This document shows positions 26,089 through 34,437 of a stretch of DNA of 64,000 nt, one piece after another (within the stretch, counting starts at the first letter, position 1; every line of letters begins with the position of its first letter). A model generated the notes under the pieces. The model was not told where the DNA came from and searched no databases. It saw only the letters and a list, made by a program, of their open reading frames with translations. Source of the DNA: an uncultured Clostridia bacterium (lineage in GTDB: Bacteria; Bacillota; Clostridia; Oscillospirales; Ruminococcaceae); the NCBI GenBank assembly GCA_945829235.1, contig CALZUA010000003.1, positions 151,904-215,903 of the forward strand. Reading direction: 5' to 3'. The translations under genes were made by a program, and so were the position numbers.

Positions 26089-28725
26089 TTACATTTCAGC
26101 GATAGCAGCCTGCGCAGCAGCAAGTCTTGCAATCGGAACACGGAACGGTGAGCAGGAAACGTAGCTCAAACCAATCTTGTGGCAGAACTCAACGGACGAG
26201 GGATCGCCGCCGTGCTCGCCGCAGATACCGATGTGCATCTCGGGACGAACCTTGCGACCGAGAGTGATTGCCATTTCCATCAGCTTGCCAACGCCGGTCT
26301 GGTCGAGCTTTGCAAACGGGTCGTTCTCGAAAATCTTCTTGTCGTAGTAAGCGTTGAGGAACTTGCCTGCGTCATCACGCGAGAAGCCGTAGGTCATCTG
26401 AGTGAGGTCGTTCGTGCCGAAGCAGAAGAACTCAGCTTCCTTAGCGATTTCATCAGCGGTGAGAGCAGCACGAGGAATTTCAATCATCGTACCAACCTCA
26501 TACTTCATATCGGAGCCTGCAGCCTTGATTTCCTCATCAGCAACAGCAACAACTACGTCCTTAACGTACTTCAGCTCCTTAACATCGCCAACGAGCGGAA
26601 TCATAATCTCGGGAACGAGCTTCCAGTCAGCGTGAGCCTTCTGAACGTTGATGGCAGCGCGGATAACCGCTCTTGTCTGCATCTTCGCGATTTCGGGGTA
26701 AGTTACAGCCAGACGGCAGCCACGGTGACCCATCATCGGGTTGAACTCGTGGAGCGACTGAATGATATTCTTGATGGTTTCAACAGACTTGCCCTGAGCC
26801 TTTGCAAGAGCCTCGATGTCAGCCTCTTCGGTAGGAACGAACTCGTGGAGAGGCGGGTCAAGGAAGCGGATTGTTACGGGGCAACCCTCGAGAGCCTCGT
26901 AGAGCTTCTCGAAGTCGCTCTGCTGCATCGGCAGAATCTTGTCGAGAGCCTTCTCGCGCTCTTCAACAGTGTCGGAGCAAATCATCTCACGGAAAGCCGC
27001 AATTCTGTCAGCCGCGAAGAACATATGCTCGGTACGGCAAAGACCGATACCCTCAGCACCCAGCTCGCGAGCCTTCTTTGCGTCCGTGGGAGTATCAGCG
27101 TTGGTGCGAACCTTGAGCTTTCTGTACTTGTCAGCCCAAGCCATAATTCTGCCGAACTCGCCAGCGATGGTAGCGTCAACGGTGGGAATAAGACCATCGT
27201 AAATGTTACCGGTAGAACCGTCGATGGAGATGCAGTCACCCTCGTGATAGGTCTTGCCTGCGAGCGTGAACTTCTTGTTCTCCTCGTCCATAGCGATATC
27301 GCCGCAGCCGGATACGCAGCAGGTACCCATACCACGAGCAACAACGGCAGCGTGAGAGGTCATACCGCCGCGAACGGTCAGGATACCCTGAGCAGCCTTC
27401 ATACCGGTGATATCCTCGGGAGAGGTTTCCAGACGAACGAGAACAACCTTCTCGCCGCGGGATTTCCACTCAACAGCGTCATCTGCTGTGAATACAATCT
27501 TACCGCAAGCAGCTCCGGGCGATGCGCCGAGACCCTTGCCTACGGGTGTAGCAGCCTTGAGTGCCTTTGCGTCAAACTGCGGGTGAAGCAGAGTATCGAG
27601 GTTGCGCGGGTCAATCATCGAAACTGCCTTCTTCTCGTCAATCATACCCTCGTCAACGAGGTCGCAAGCAATCTTGAGAGCAGCCTGAGCGGTTCTCTTA
27701 CCGTTGCGGCACTGGAGCATATAGAGCTTGCCGTTCTCAACGGTGAACTCCATATCCTGCATATCGCGGTAGTGATCCTCAAGAATGCCGCAAACCTTTA
27801 CGAACTCCTCATAAGCCTCGGGGAACTTGTCCGCCATCTGTGCGATAGGCATAGGAGTACGAACGCCTGCAACAACGTCCTCGCCCTGTGCGTTGAAGAG
27901 GAACTCACCCATGAGCTTCTTCTCACCGGTTGCGGGGTCGCGTGTGAAGGCAACGCCTGTACCGGAGTTGTCGTTGAGGTTACCGAATACCATCGGCATT
28001 ACGTTGACAGCGGTACCCCAAGAATAAGGAATATCGTTGTCGCGGCGATAAACGTTTGCACGAGGGTTGTCCCAAGAACGGAAAACAGCCTCGATAGCGA
28101 GCTTGAGCTGTTCAACGGGATCGGAGGGGAAATCGGTGCCGAGCTGCTTCTTGTATTCAGCCTTGAACTGAGTAGCAAGCTCCTTGAGGTCAGCAGCGGT
28201 GAGGTCAACGTCGAACTTAACGCCCTTCTTTGCCTTCATCTCGTCGATGAGCTGCTCGAAATACTTCTTTCCGACTTCCATAACAACGTCGGAGAACATC
28301 TGAATAAATCTTCTGTAAGAGTCGTAAACAAATCTTTCAAACTTAGGGTCGGGGTTGCCGGCAATCATAGCGGCAACAACGTCGTCGTTAAGACCGAGGT
28401 TCAGGATAGTGTCCATCATACCGGGCATCGAAGCGCGCGCACCTGAACGAACAGAAACGAGAAGCGGGTTCTTGAGGTCGCCGAACTTTTTGCCGTTGAC
28501 TTCCTCCATCCACTTAACGCCTTCCATAGCCTGCTGCATAATCTCATCGTTGATTTTGCGGCCGTCCTCGTAGTACTGAGTGCAAGCCTCGGTAGTGATG
28601 GTGAAACCCTGAGGAACGGGCAGACCAATCTCGGTCATCTCGGCAAGGTTCGCGCCCTTACCGCCGAGAAGGTTGCGCATAGTCATATTACCTTCTTTAA
28701 AGGTATAGACCCATTTTTTAGCCAT
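26089..28725 (-). CDS. ppdK: Pyruvate, phosphate dikinase
   Basis: PPDK interconverts pyruvate, ATP and Pi with PEP, AMP and PPi, and in Clostridia often works in glycolysis. The N-terminal ATP-grasp part starts with KWVYTFKEGN, NLLGGKGANLAEM and GLPVPQGFTITTEAC. The phosphohistidine domain has GGMTSHAAVVARGMG with the catalytic His. The PEP-binding barrel has LCRTEHMFF, GHRGCRLAV and GTNDLTQMTYGFSRDD, plus the catalytic Cys in IGICGEHGG. The length is 878 residues, the normal size. GGAGGAG lies 8 bases before the ATG. Codon bias is strong, as in highly expressed genes. Confidence 0.97.
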   Translation of the reverse strand: MAKKWVYTFKEGNMTMRNLLGGKGANLAEMTEIGLPVPQGFTITTEACTQYYEDGRKINDEIMQQAMEGVKWMEEVNGKKFGDLKNPLLVSVRSGARASMPGMMDTILNLGLNDDVVAAMIAGNPDPKFERFVYDSYRRFIQMFSDVVMEVGKKYFEQLIDEMKAKKGVKFDVDLTAADLKELATQFKAEYKKQLGTDFPSDPVEQLKLAIEAVFRSWDNPRANVYRRDNDIPYSWGTAVNVMPMVFGNLNDNSGTGVAFTRDPATGEKKLMGEFLFNAQGEDVVAGVRTPMPIAQMADKFPEAYEEFVKVCGILEDHYRDMQDMEFTVENGKLYMLQCRNGKRTAQAALKIACDLVDEGMIDEKKAVSMIDPRNLDTLLHPQFDAKALKAATPVGKGLGASPGAACGKIVFTADDAVEWKSRGEKVVLVRLETSPEDITGMKAAQGILTVRGGMTSHAAVVARGMGTCCVSGCGDIAMDEENKKFTLAGKTYHEGDCISIDGSTGNIYDGLIPTVDATIAGEFGRIMAWADKYRKLKVRTNADTPTDAKKARELGAEGIGLCRTEHMFFAADRIAAFREMICSDTVEEREKALDKILPMQQSDFEKLYEALEGCPVTIRFLDPPLHEFVPTEEADIEALAKAQGKSVETIKNIIQSLHEFNPMMGHRGCRLAVTYPEIAKMQTRAVIRAAINVQKAHADWKLVPEIMIPLVGDVKELKYVKDVVVAVADEEIKAAGSDMKYEVGTMIEIPRAALTADEIAKEAEFFCFGTNDLTQMTYGFSRDDAGKFLNAYYDKKIFENDPFAKLDQTGVGKLMEMAITLGRKVRPEMHIGICGEHGGDPSSVEFCHKIGLSYVSCSPFRVPIARLAAAQAAIAEM

Positions 28726-28801
28726 TGGAAATCTCCTCCTAAAAAAGTTAGATTTTGAGCTTTTTTCGGGCGGGAAAAATTGCCCTAAAACTCCTTTTTC
28801 T

Positions 28802-28810
28802 ATTATAACA
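28802..28810 (-). promoter_or_regulatory. Extended -10 promoter element of ppdK
   Basis: On the minus strand TGTTATAAT is an extended -10 (TGN-TATAAT), about 80 bp before the ppdK start. The -35 region is poor, as is common for extended -10 promoters. Confidence 0.5.
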
Positions 28811-28880
28811 GAAATTTCAAAAAATTGCTAGATGTTTTTTTAGATTTTATTGAATTTTTTTGCAATTTGTACATTTTTTT

Positions 28881-28898
28881 AATGTAATGCGTTACATT
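28881..28898. promoter_or_regulatory. Palindrome upstream of ppdK, possible operator
   Basis: AATGTAATGCGTTACATT is a perfect inverted repeat (7-bp arms, 4-bp centre), about 75 bp upstream of the ppdK -10. The gap 28,726-29,022 is otherwise AT-rich and gene-free. Confidence 0.4.
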
Positions 28899-29022
28899 TG
28901 GCGAAAATTTGACATCGGGACGGATTTTTTTGTTATTTTTTAACAAAATATTTTGGCAAAATGACAAGTATGCGATGTGACAAAAATTCAACAAAATCAC
29001 CATTTGAGCATTTTCGCAAACT

Positions 29023-29056
29023 AAAAGCGCGCCCGAGTTGCTCGAAACGCGCTTTT
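29023..29056 (-). terminator. Terminator of the cell-wall protein gene
   Basis: AAAAGCGCG (29023-29031) pairs with CGCGCTTTT (29048-29056), with an inner CGAG/CTCG stem. On the minus strand a T run follows. Confidence 0.8.
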
Positions 29057-29075
29057 AAAGAGGATTAAATGAAGA

Positions 29076-30959
29076 TTATCTTATCTTTTTGCGGGAAACC
29101 AGAACTGCCGCGCCGCTGAGTGCAATCGCAGAGAATGCGAATACAATACCCGTATCGGGGTTCTCGGGAACAGCCTCGGCGATAGTATCGGTTGTGATGA
29201 GGTACTTGCTGAAATGGTTTGTGGTGAATGTGACGAAATCGCCGTCAACCTTTGCGTTCAGCTTTGTGTATTTCCCGTCGGCTTCAACGCGGTAAACGTT
29301 GATGTCCTTGCCCTTGAGTGCCTCGGGAACGGGGAGCTTCACGGAAACCGCACCCTTCGGCTGAACGTCCTTTCCGTCCTTTGCGAAGCTGATGTCGAAG
29401 AACGAGCGGGTTTCGGTGTTTTCATCGGCAAGCGCCTTTACAGCAAGCTCCGCGCCCTCGGGAACAGCGCCCTCGTTTGCGGTTACAACAGCATTTGCGT
29501 CCTCGTTCTTGAACTCAACCTTTTTCACGGGCTTTTCGGGAGTTTCGGGCGTTTCGGGAGTTGTGGGAACATCAACAGCCCCGCTTTCGGAAGATGTCAC
29601 CAAAATATAGTCGCCGCTCTCGCTTGTTTTAAAGCGGAACAAATCCTTGCCGAGAGTTGTGCAGCCAACCGCGTCGATTTTCTCGGAAACCTGATTCATA
29701 TTTCTGTCAACAAGCCAGCCCTTGCCGTCCTGAACAACGGGAGCGTACTGATTGCCCTCAATAAAGCTGCCTGCGTCGGAGAAAGTGCCGAGCTTCTTGA
29801 GGTTCTCGTCAAAATAGCGCCATTCGCCATCATAGCCCTTCGCCTTTGACATAAATATTTTTCCGCCATCGTTTGAGGTCATACTATACTCGTTTTCGGC
29901 GAGCATCTTTCCTGTTTCAAGGTCAAAAACCATCCGAGGATAACCTCCGTCGGGCATATAATTACTGCGTTTTTCCACGGTAACCTTTTTCCCGATAACC
30001 TCGGCAATATAATTAAACTTATCATTACTCTCGAGCTTATAGGTCTTGTTGTCGTCAAGAGTCATAACATAGTAGCAGCCGTCTTCATAGTTTTTCCACG
30101 CAACAAAATTCTCTCCTCCGAAGAAAACAGGGATAAGTTCATTACCATAACTGCGTACTTCGGTCAGCGGCGTGAGGCTTCCGTCCTTATTGATGCCGTT
30201 TATCTCGTATATAAATGTTGGCGCTTCAAACGATTCACTTATCGTCATAGTCTTTTCTGTTGCATAATCAGCAACGCACGCAAAACCGACATATTTTCCT
30301 TCACCGTAACAATCAATGAAAGAAACTCTCTCGCACATACCACTATCTTCAATGCTAATATTATTATTCTTGGGAGAAATAGTCTTCTGCGTCATGTTTC
30401 CTTTGGCGTCGTACACGGAATAAGTACATTCCCACGTTTGCCAATTTGGTTCATCTTTAACAAAGCTATAACCGTCATTTCTGCTTGAAACTTTGCTCCA
30501 AACACTCTGTATAGGATAGGAATAAGCCTCGGTGAACTCATTTTTCGCCTTGTCAAGCGTAAACACATGGCAGATAGTATCGTTTTGAGAAGTTGAAACG
30601 AGCTTAACTATACCGCCGTTCTTGTCGATAATGCCCGATTTAAAGGTCATTCCGCTGATATCGGTACCGCAGGACACAGTCTTTACCTCCGGCTTTCCCG
30701 TCTTGCGCCAGCTGTCGATGACATCGGTTCCGCAATATACAATTTCTGCGCCGGCAGAGTAGCCATTATACATCACATAATAGCCCTCTCCCAAACCAAT
30801 TACGCTATCGTATTTGCCAAAAACGTTGTCGGTGGTCAAAAGCTTCATCTCTGCCGCGCTTGCGGTCATGCCAAGCGGGTCGCTCAATCCAACAACCGGT
30901 GCTACTGCACCCAGCACCGCAACAGCCGCCGCTGTTGCCGCAAATTTCCTGAATTTCAT
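29076..30959 (-). CDS. Secreted, wall-anchored protein with NPDTG sorting signal
   Basis: MKFRKFAATAAAVAVLGAV followed by ASAAE is a signal peptide with an Ala-rich cleavage site. The C-terminus has NPDTG, a hydrophobic helix and RKKIR, a sortase sorting signal of the NPxTG kind. The 600-residue body repeats short beta segments with Gly-Trp/Tyr pairs, as in WG-like or propeller-like repeats, then a Pro-Thr-Glu spacer and an Ig-like C-terminal part. The function is unknown. The start at 30959 has GGAGG seven bases upstream; a longer frame to 30998 would place charged residues before the signal. An XRE regulator is divergent and a palindrome overlaps the promoter. Confidence 0.8.
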   Translation of the reverse strand: MKFRKFAATAAAVAVLGAVAPVVGLSDPLGMTASAAEMKLLTTDNVFGKYDSVIGLGEGYYVMYNGYSAGAEIVYCGTDVIDSWRKTGKPEVKTVSCGTDISGMTFKSGIIDKNGGIVKLVSTSQNDTICHVFTLDKAKNEFTEAYSYPIQSVWSKVSSRNDGYSFVKDEPNWQTWECTYSVYDAKGNMTQKTISPKNNNISIEDSGMCERVSFIDCYGEGKYVGFACVADYATEKTMTISESFEAPTFIYEINGINKDGSLTPLTEVRSYGNELIPVFFGGENFVAWKNYEDGCYYVMTLDDNKTYKLESNDKFNYIAEVIGKKVTVEKRSNYMPDGGYPRMVFDLETGKMLAENEYSMTSNDGGKIFMSKAKGYDGEWRYFDENLKKLGTFSDAGSFIEGNQYAPVVQDGKGWLVDRNMNQVSEKIDAVGCTTLGKDLFRFKTSESGDYILVTSSESGAVDVPTTPETPETPEKPVKKVEFKNEDANAVVTANEGAVPEGAELAVKALADENTETRSFFDISFAKDGKDVQPKGAVSVKLPVPEALKGKDINVYRVEADGKYTKLNAKVDGDFVTFTTNHFSKYLITTDTIAEAVPENPDTGIVFAFSAIALSGAAVLVSRKKIR

Positions 30960-31009
30960 TACCAAATCCTCCATAATTATTTTTTCGACGTTTTTCACGT
31001 CTGTAAAAC

Positions 31010-31038
31010 ATTATACAACTTTAGTTATGTCTTGTCAA
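31010..31038 (-). promoter_or_regulatory. Consensus promoter of the wall-anchored protein
   Basis: On the minus strand TTGACA (31038-31033), 17 bp, TATAAT (31015-31010). Confidence 0.85.
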
Positions 31039-31047
31039 TAACTAAAG
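31019..31047. promoter_or_regulatory. Operator-like palindrome over the promoter
   Basis: CTTTAGTTAT (31019-31028) and ATAACTAAAG (31038-31047) form a 10-bp inverted repeat that covers the -35 box and most of the spacer. ACAACTTTAG next to it recurs at about 31,080, in front of the divergent XRE gene. Confidence 0.65.
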
Positions 31048-31161
31048 ATTATTTTTGTAACTATTGATAAAAATTTTTTACAACTTTAGATATTTTTTTA
31101 TTTCTATAGAATTTGTTATACTATAACTATAAGATATAAACGAAAGGAAGGAGCGCGTCAA

Positions 31162-31512
31162 TTGGAAACGAACGAAAAAGTTGGCGAACGCATCGAGAAT
31201 GCCCGAAAAATGAGAAAGCTCACACGAGAGCAGCTTGCCGAATACGCGGATATTTCGGTGACATTTCTTTCCGATATTGAAAAGGGGCGGAAGTCGATGA
31301 CGGTGAAAACACTCCGAAACATCGCCGCCGCGCTGAATGTCACAATCGATTATATTGTCAACGGCACGGAATTTTACTCGGAAAACCAGATGCTCAACCA
31401 GATGCTTTCCGCCCTCACCCCCGACCAGAGAGCATACGCCGAGGAAATGTTGTTCCTTTTTATAAAGGCAATGAACAACGAACAGAGCAAAATCCCGCCT
31501 GCTGACGATTAA
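31162..31512 (+). CDS. XRE-family transcriptional regulator
   Basis: The 116 residues open with a Cro/CI-type helix-turn-helix (LTREQLAEYADISVTFLSDIEKGRKSMTVKTLRNIAAAL). A helical C-terminal part follows (QMLNQMLSALTPDQRAYAEE), likely for dimerisation. The start is TTG at 31162 after GGAAGGAG. It faces the wall-anchored protein across 200 bp that hold a palindrome over that gene's promoter, so it is the likely repressor of that gene and of itself. Confidence 0.85.
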   Translation: METNEKVGERIENARKMRKLTREQLAEYADISVTFLSDIEKGRKSMTVKTLRNIAAALNVTIDYIVNGTEFYSENQMLNQMLSALTPDQRAYAEEMLFLFIKAMNNEQSKIPPADD

Positions 31513-31533
31513 ACTGCGCGAAACGAGAAATTT

Positions 31534-31616
31534 TTTGGTGTAAATCGGCGGATTTTCTCGCCGAAGCAGATTTTTTACAGCTTGCAAAACGGCTGTACAA
31601 GCCGGTTTACACCAAA
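31534..31616. ncRNA. Possible three-stem structured RNA or 3' element
   Basis: TTTGGTGTAAA (31534-31544) pairs with TTTACACCAAA (31606-31616), closing two inner hairpins, CGGCG/CGCCG (31546-31563) and TACAGC/GCTGTA (31576-31597). The layout is that of a three-way junction downstream of the XRE gene. No family is recognised. Confidence 0.35.
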
Positions 31617-31662
31617 TCTCACCGCCAAGCTCAGCCGCCCGAAAATTTTTTTCAAAAACCCC

Positions 31663-31691
31663 TTGACAAACCGATTTTGTTGTGATATAAT
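31663..31691 (+). promoter_or_regulatory. Promoter of the tRNA-Thr/tRNA-Tyr unit
   Basis: TTGACA (31663-31668), 17 bp, TATAAT (31686-31691), about 30 bp before the first tRNA. Confidence 0.9.
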
Positions 31692-31721
31692 ATACAAGTC
31701 GTTAGAAATTGAGGGCGAAAT

Positions 31722-31797
31722 GCTGGTGTAGCTCAGTTGGTAGAGCAGCTGATTTGTAATCAGCAGGTCAGGGGTTCGAGTCCGTTCACCAGCTCCA
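31722..31797 (+). tRNA. tRNA-Thr (anticodon TGT)
   Basis: The acceptor stem GCTGGTG/CACCAGC, the D arm with AGCTCAGTTGGTAGAGC, the anticodon stem CTGAT/ATCAG around loop TTTGTAA (anticodon TGT), the T arm with GGTTCGAGTC and an encoded CCA are all present in 76 nt. Confidence 0.95.
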
Positions 31798-31826
31798 ACT
31801 CTCTCAATTTGCGGCTTAATACAAAT

Positions 31827-31911
31827 GGGCGCATTCCCGAGTGGCCAAAGGGGGCAGACTGTAAATCTGTTGCGTTTCGCTTCGGTGGTCCGAATCCACC
31901 TGCGCCCACCA
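31827..31911 (+). tRNA. tRNA-Tyr (anticodon GTA)
   Basis: The acceptor stem GGGCGCA/TGCGCCC, the anticodon loop CTGTAAA with GTA, the long variable arm typical of tRNA-Tyr, the T arm with GGTCCGAATCC and an encoded CCA are present in 85 nt. Confidence 0.95.
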
Positions 31912-31922
31912 CCAGCGTGCTT

Positions 31923-31960
31923 GAGGACGGTTCAAAGAACCGTCCTCTTCTGCGTTTTTC
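31923..31960 (+). terminator. Terminator of the tRNA unit
   Basis: GAGGACGGTTC (31923-31933), loop AAA, GAACCGTCCTC (31937-31947), then a T-rich tail. Confidence 0.75.
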
Positions 31961-32170
31961 AAACTTTCGTGCGTTGTCTGAAAATTTGAAAAGCCGCGGT
32001 GCGCCTATCTCGCTTTGTGCTTTTGTACTTGTCGATTTTCACCCGAAAGCGGCTCTGTTCTCAAAGAACCGTCCTCTCCTGCGTTTTTCAAACTTTCGTG
32101 CGTTGTCTGAAAATTTGAAAAGCCGCGGTGCGACTATCTCGCTTTGTACTTGGCGATTTTCACCCGAAAG
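31934..32170. repeat. Tandem duplication (offset 129 bp) downstream of the tRNAs
   Basis: The segment 31934-32049, starting AAAGAACCGTCCTC and ending CACCCGAAAG, is repeated at 32063-32170 with small changes. The gap 31,912-32,390 contains no gene; an apparent frame across the tRNAs is spurious. Confidence 0.7.
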
Positions 32171-32338
32171 TGAATTTTGTGCAACCGAATTTCAATCCGC
32201 TGTTTCCCGCTCGTTTTGTGGGACGATTTTTGACAACATTATTTAGCTCCGCATTTTGTGCGGTGTTTTTTGTATATGAAATGCGTTCATTTTGCTCAAA
32301 GCGCAACTAAAATTAACATTTTTGTAATGTTCACTTGG

Positions 32339-32367
32339 TTGAATAATAAAAGCAGTTGCGTTATAAT
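32339..32367 (+). promoter_or_regulatory. Promoter of the regulator-ABC operon
   Basis: TTGAAT (32339-32344), 17 bp, TATAAT (32362-32367), 24 bp before the start codon. Confidence 0.75.
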
Positions 32368-32390
32368 TAGTATAGGTAAGGGGTAGATTT

Positions 32391-32786
32391 ATGGGATTTG
32401 TTTACAACAACCTGAAATTGTTCCGGCAGAAAAACGGCTACACGCAAGAGCAGATTGCCGAAAAGCTGGGTGTATCGCGGCAGGCTGTCGCAAAGTGGGA
32501 GAGCGGTGCGTCGCTTCCGAATATCGAGAATATGATTGCGCTCGCGGATTTGTACGATATGTCCGTGGACGCGCTCGCGCGCAATCTCACCACAACCGTG
32601 CCTCCGCAGCCCAAAGAAGGCAAGCACCTTTTCGGTTTCACCAAAATGAACGAAAACGGCGAGGTTGCCCTTCCCGAAAAGGCTCGCGAGGTGTTCGGAC
32701 TTAAGCCCGGCGACTCGCTTTTGCTGCTCGGTGACGAGGACAAGGGTTTGGCGCTCGTGAAAATCCCCGAGATTAACCACAACTGA
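32391..32786 (+). CDS. XRE-family regulator with C-terminal AbrB-like domain
   Basis: The Cro/CI helix-turn-helix (YTQEQIAEKLGVSRQAVAKWESG) occupies residues 5-62. The last 50 residues (ENGEVALPEKAREVFGLKPGDSLLLLGDEDKGLALVK) form a SpoVT/AbrB-like swapped-hairpin unit. This pairing is common next to ABC exporters in Clostridia. AAGGGG precedes the ATG. The ABC ATPase gene follows 27 bp later, so the regulator probably controls this operon. Confidence 0.88.
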   Translation: MGFVYNNLKLFRQKNGYTQEQIAEKLGVSRQAVAKWESGASLPNIENMIALADLYDMSVDALARNLTTTVPPQPKEGKHLFGFTKMNENGEVALPEKAREVFGLKPGDSLLLLGDEDKGLALVKIPEINHN

Positions 32787-32813
32787 TTGCCCTTACCGAA
32801 AGTGAGGTAAAAA

Positions 32814-33554
32814 ATGAACGCGATTGAAACCAGAAAGCTCACGAAACGTTACAAGACAAAAACCGCGGTTTCCGAGCTTGATTTGACGGTCAACGAGGGC
32901 GAGCTTTTCGCTCTGCTCGGCGTAAACGGCGCGGGCAAAACCACAACCGTCCGTATGCTCTCTTGCCTGTCCGAGCCGACAAGCGGCGAGTGCTTTGTCT
33001 GCGGAAAAAGCTGCATAAAAGAACCGCAGGCGGTCAAGGAAATTATCGATATCTCGCCGCAGGACACCGCTGTTGCCGATAATCTCACCGTTTTCGAGAA
33101 CCTTCGCCTGATTTGCGGCATTTACGGTTACTCAAAGGAAAAAACCACGGCGAAAATCGAGGAAATGATAACGCTGTTCAATATGGACGAGGTTCGCAAC
33201 TCCCGCTCAAAAACGCTCTCGGGCGGTTGGAAGCGCAAGCTGTCAATCGCGATGGCGCTGATTTCCGAGCCGAAGGTGCTGTTCCTCGATGAACCCACGC
33301 TAGGACTTGACGTGTTGGCAAGACGCGATTTGTGGAGCGTTGTCGAGGAGCTGAAAGGCAAAATCACCATCGTTCTCACAACTCACCACATGGAAGAAGC
33401 AGAACATCTCGCCGACCGAATTGCTATAATGCTCGAGGGGCAAATCGCCGCGCTCGGTACTCTCGCAGAGCTTGAGGAGCTGAGCGGCAAGCAAGGTCTT
33501 GAGGAGAGCTTTGTGGCAATCGCCGAAAAATACGGAAAGAAGGCGGCAAGATGA
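32814..33554 (+). CDS. ABC transporter ATP-binding protein
   Basis: Walker A is GVNGAGKTTT, the Q loop region is ISPQDTAV, the signature is LSGGWKRKLSIAMAL (LSGGW instead of LSGGQ), Walker B is VLFLDEPTLGLD and the switch His lies in LTTHHMEEAEHL. The protein has 246 residues and pairs with the membrane protein encoded next, with a 4-bp overlap. It belongs to the ABC-2 (drug or peptide export) type; the substrate is unknown. Confidence 0.92.
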   Translation: MNAIETRKLTKRYKTKTAVSELDLTVNEGELFALLGVNGAGKTTTVRMLSCLSEPTSGECFVCGKSCIKEPQAVKEIIDISPQDTAVADNLTVFENLRLICGIYGYSKEKTTAKIEEMITLFNMDEVRNSRSKTLSGGWKRKLSIAMALISEPKVLFLDEPTLGLDVLARRDLWSVVEELKGKITIVLTTHHMEEAEHLADRIAIMLEGQIAALGTLAELEELSGKQGLEESFVAIAEKYGKKAAR

Positions 33555-34318
33555 ATAAGATAAACGCTTTTGCAAAGAGAAACTTTTTGGAGATAATCCG
33601 CGACCCGCTGAGCTATATTTTCTGCTTGGGATTTCCGCTGGTAATGCTTGTCGTGATGACGCTCGTCAACGAGAGCATTCCCGCCGAGGCAGGTATGACG
33701 GTGTTCAGAATCGACAACCTCGCGGGCGGAATCGCGTTTTTCGGTCTCACGTTTGTGATGCTGTTCACAAGCCTTTCGATAGCCAAAGACCGCTCGGGCG
33801 CGTTTTTGGTAAGGCTTTACGCAACACCGATGAAAAGCGGCGACTTCATCGCAGGCTACATTCTCCCGATGGGAATTCTCGCGGTAATTCAGGTTGTGAT
33901 TTCGCTGATTTTTTCGTACATAGTTTCGCTTATCGTGGGCGTTTCGATAAACCCGCTCGGACTGCTTCTTGCAGTGGTTGCGCTTTTGCCGACGATGATT
34001 TTGCTGGTGAGCTTCGGGCTGTTTTTCGGCACCTTGTTCAACGAAAAATCCGCTCCCGGACTTTGTTCGATAATCATCTCGCTCGGCTCGTTCCTCGGAG
34101 GAGTATTTTTTGATGCGGAGTCAACCGGCGGCGTGCTCCTCAATATCTGCAACGTCCTCCCCTTCTTCCACGGCGTAAAAGCGGCAAGAATGGCGTGCGC
34201 GCTGGATTTCTCGGGTGATTTCTTCATTCATCTTGCGATAACCGCGGGCTATGCGCTGGTTGTTTTGGTGCTCTCGATTGTCGTGTTCAAGAACAAAATG
34301 CGCGCGGATTTGAAGTAA
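33551..34318 (+). CDS. ABC-2 type transporter permease
   Basis: The 255 residues have six membrane helices with an ABC-2 layout: an N-terminal amphipathic stretch (AKRNFLEIIRDPLSYIF), a helix, a 30-residue loop, and then helices from about residue 55 onward. ATPMKSGDFIAGYI is the usual intracellular motif. The ATGA overlap with the ATPase gene indicates coupled translation. Confidence 0.9.
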   Translation: MNKINAFAKRNFLEIIRDPLSYIFCLGFPLVMLVVMTLVNESIPAEAGMTVFRIDNLAGGIAFFGLTFVMLFTSLSIAKDRSGAFLVRLYATPMKSGDFIAGYILPMGILAVIQVVISLIFSYIVSLIVGVSINPLGLLLAVVALLPTMILLVSFGLFFGTLFNEKSAPGLCSIIISLGSFLGGVFFDAESTGGVLLNICNVLPFFHGVKAARMACALDFSGDFFIHLAITAGYALVVLVLSIVVFKNKMRADLK

Positions 34319-34330
34319 AATTGTATAAGA

Positions 34331-34358
34331 AAGGGCGCTCCGCGAGGGCGCTCTTTTT
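34331..34358 (+). terminator. Probable terminator of the ABC operon
   Basis: GCGCTC (34335-34340) can pair with GAG-GG-CGC (34344-34351) with a bulge, followed by CTCTTTTTTG. Confidence 0.5.
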
Positions 34359-34369
34359 TGTTCAAATGC

Positions 34370-34398
34370 TTGACAAATTGTGCAGAATGTAGTATAAT
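34370..34398 (+). promoter_or_regulatory. Consensus promoter of the LRR lipoprotein
   Basis: TTGACA (34370-34375), 17 bp, TATAAT (34393-34398). Confidence 0.88.
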
Positions 34399-34437
34399 TT
34401 TGTTGGGAAATAGCAATTTGTGGAAAGGAAAAATGTT

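Noticed and set aside
26179..28446. A 755-codon open frame on the plus strand opposite ppdK
   Set aside because: It lies entirely antisense to a clear PPDK gene with biased codons, has no family-like motif and no ribosome site. Long antisense frames are expected opposite such genes.
31737..32246. A 169-codon frame running through both tRNA genes
   Set aside because: It overlaps tRNA-Thr and tRNA-Tyr and the tandem duplication, so it cannot be a real gene.
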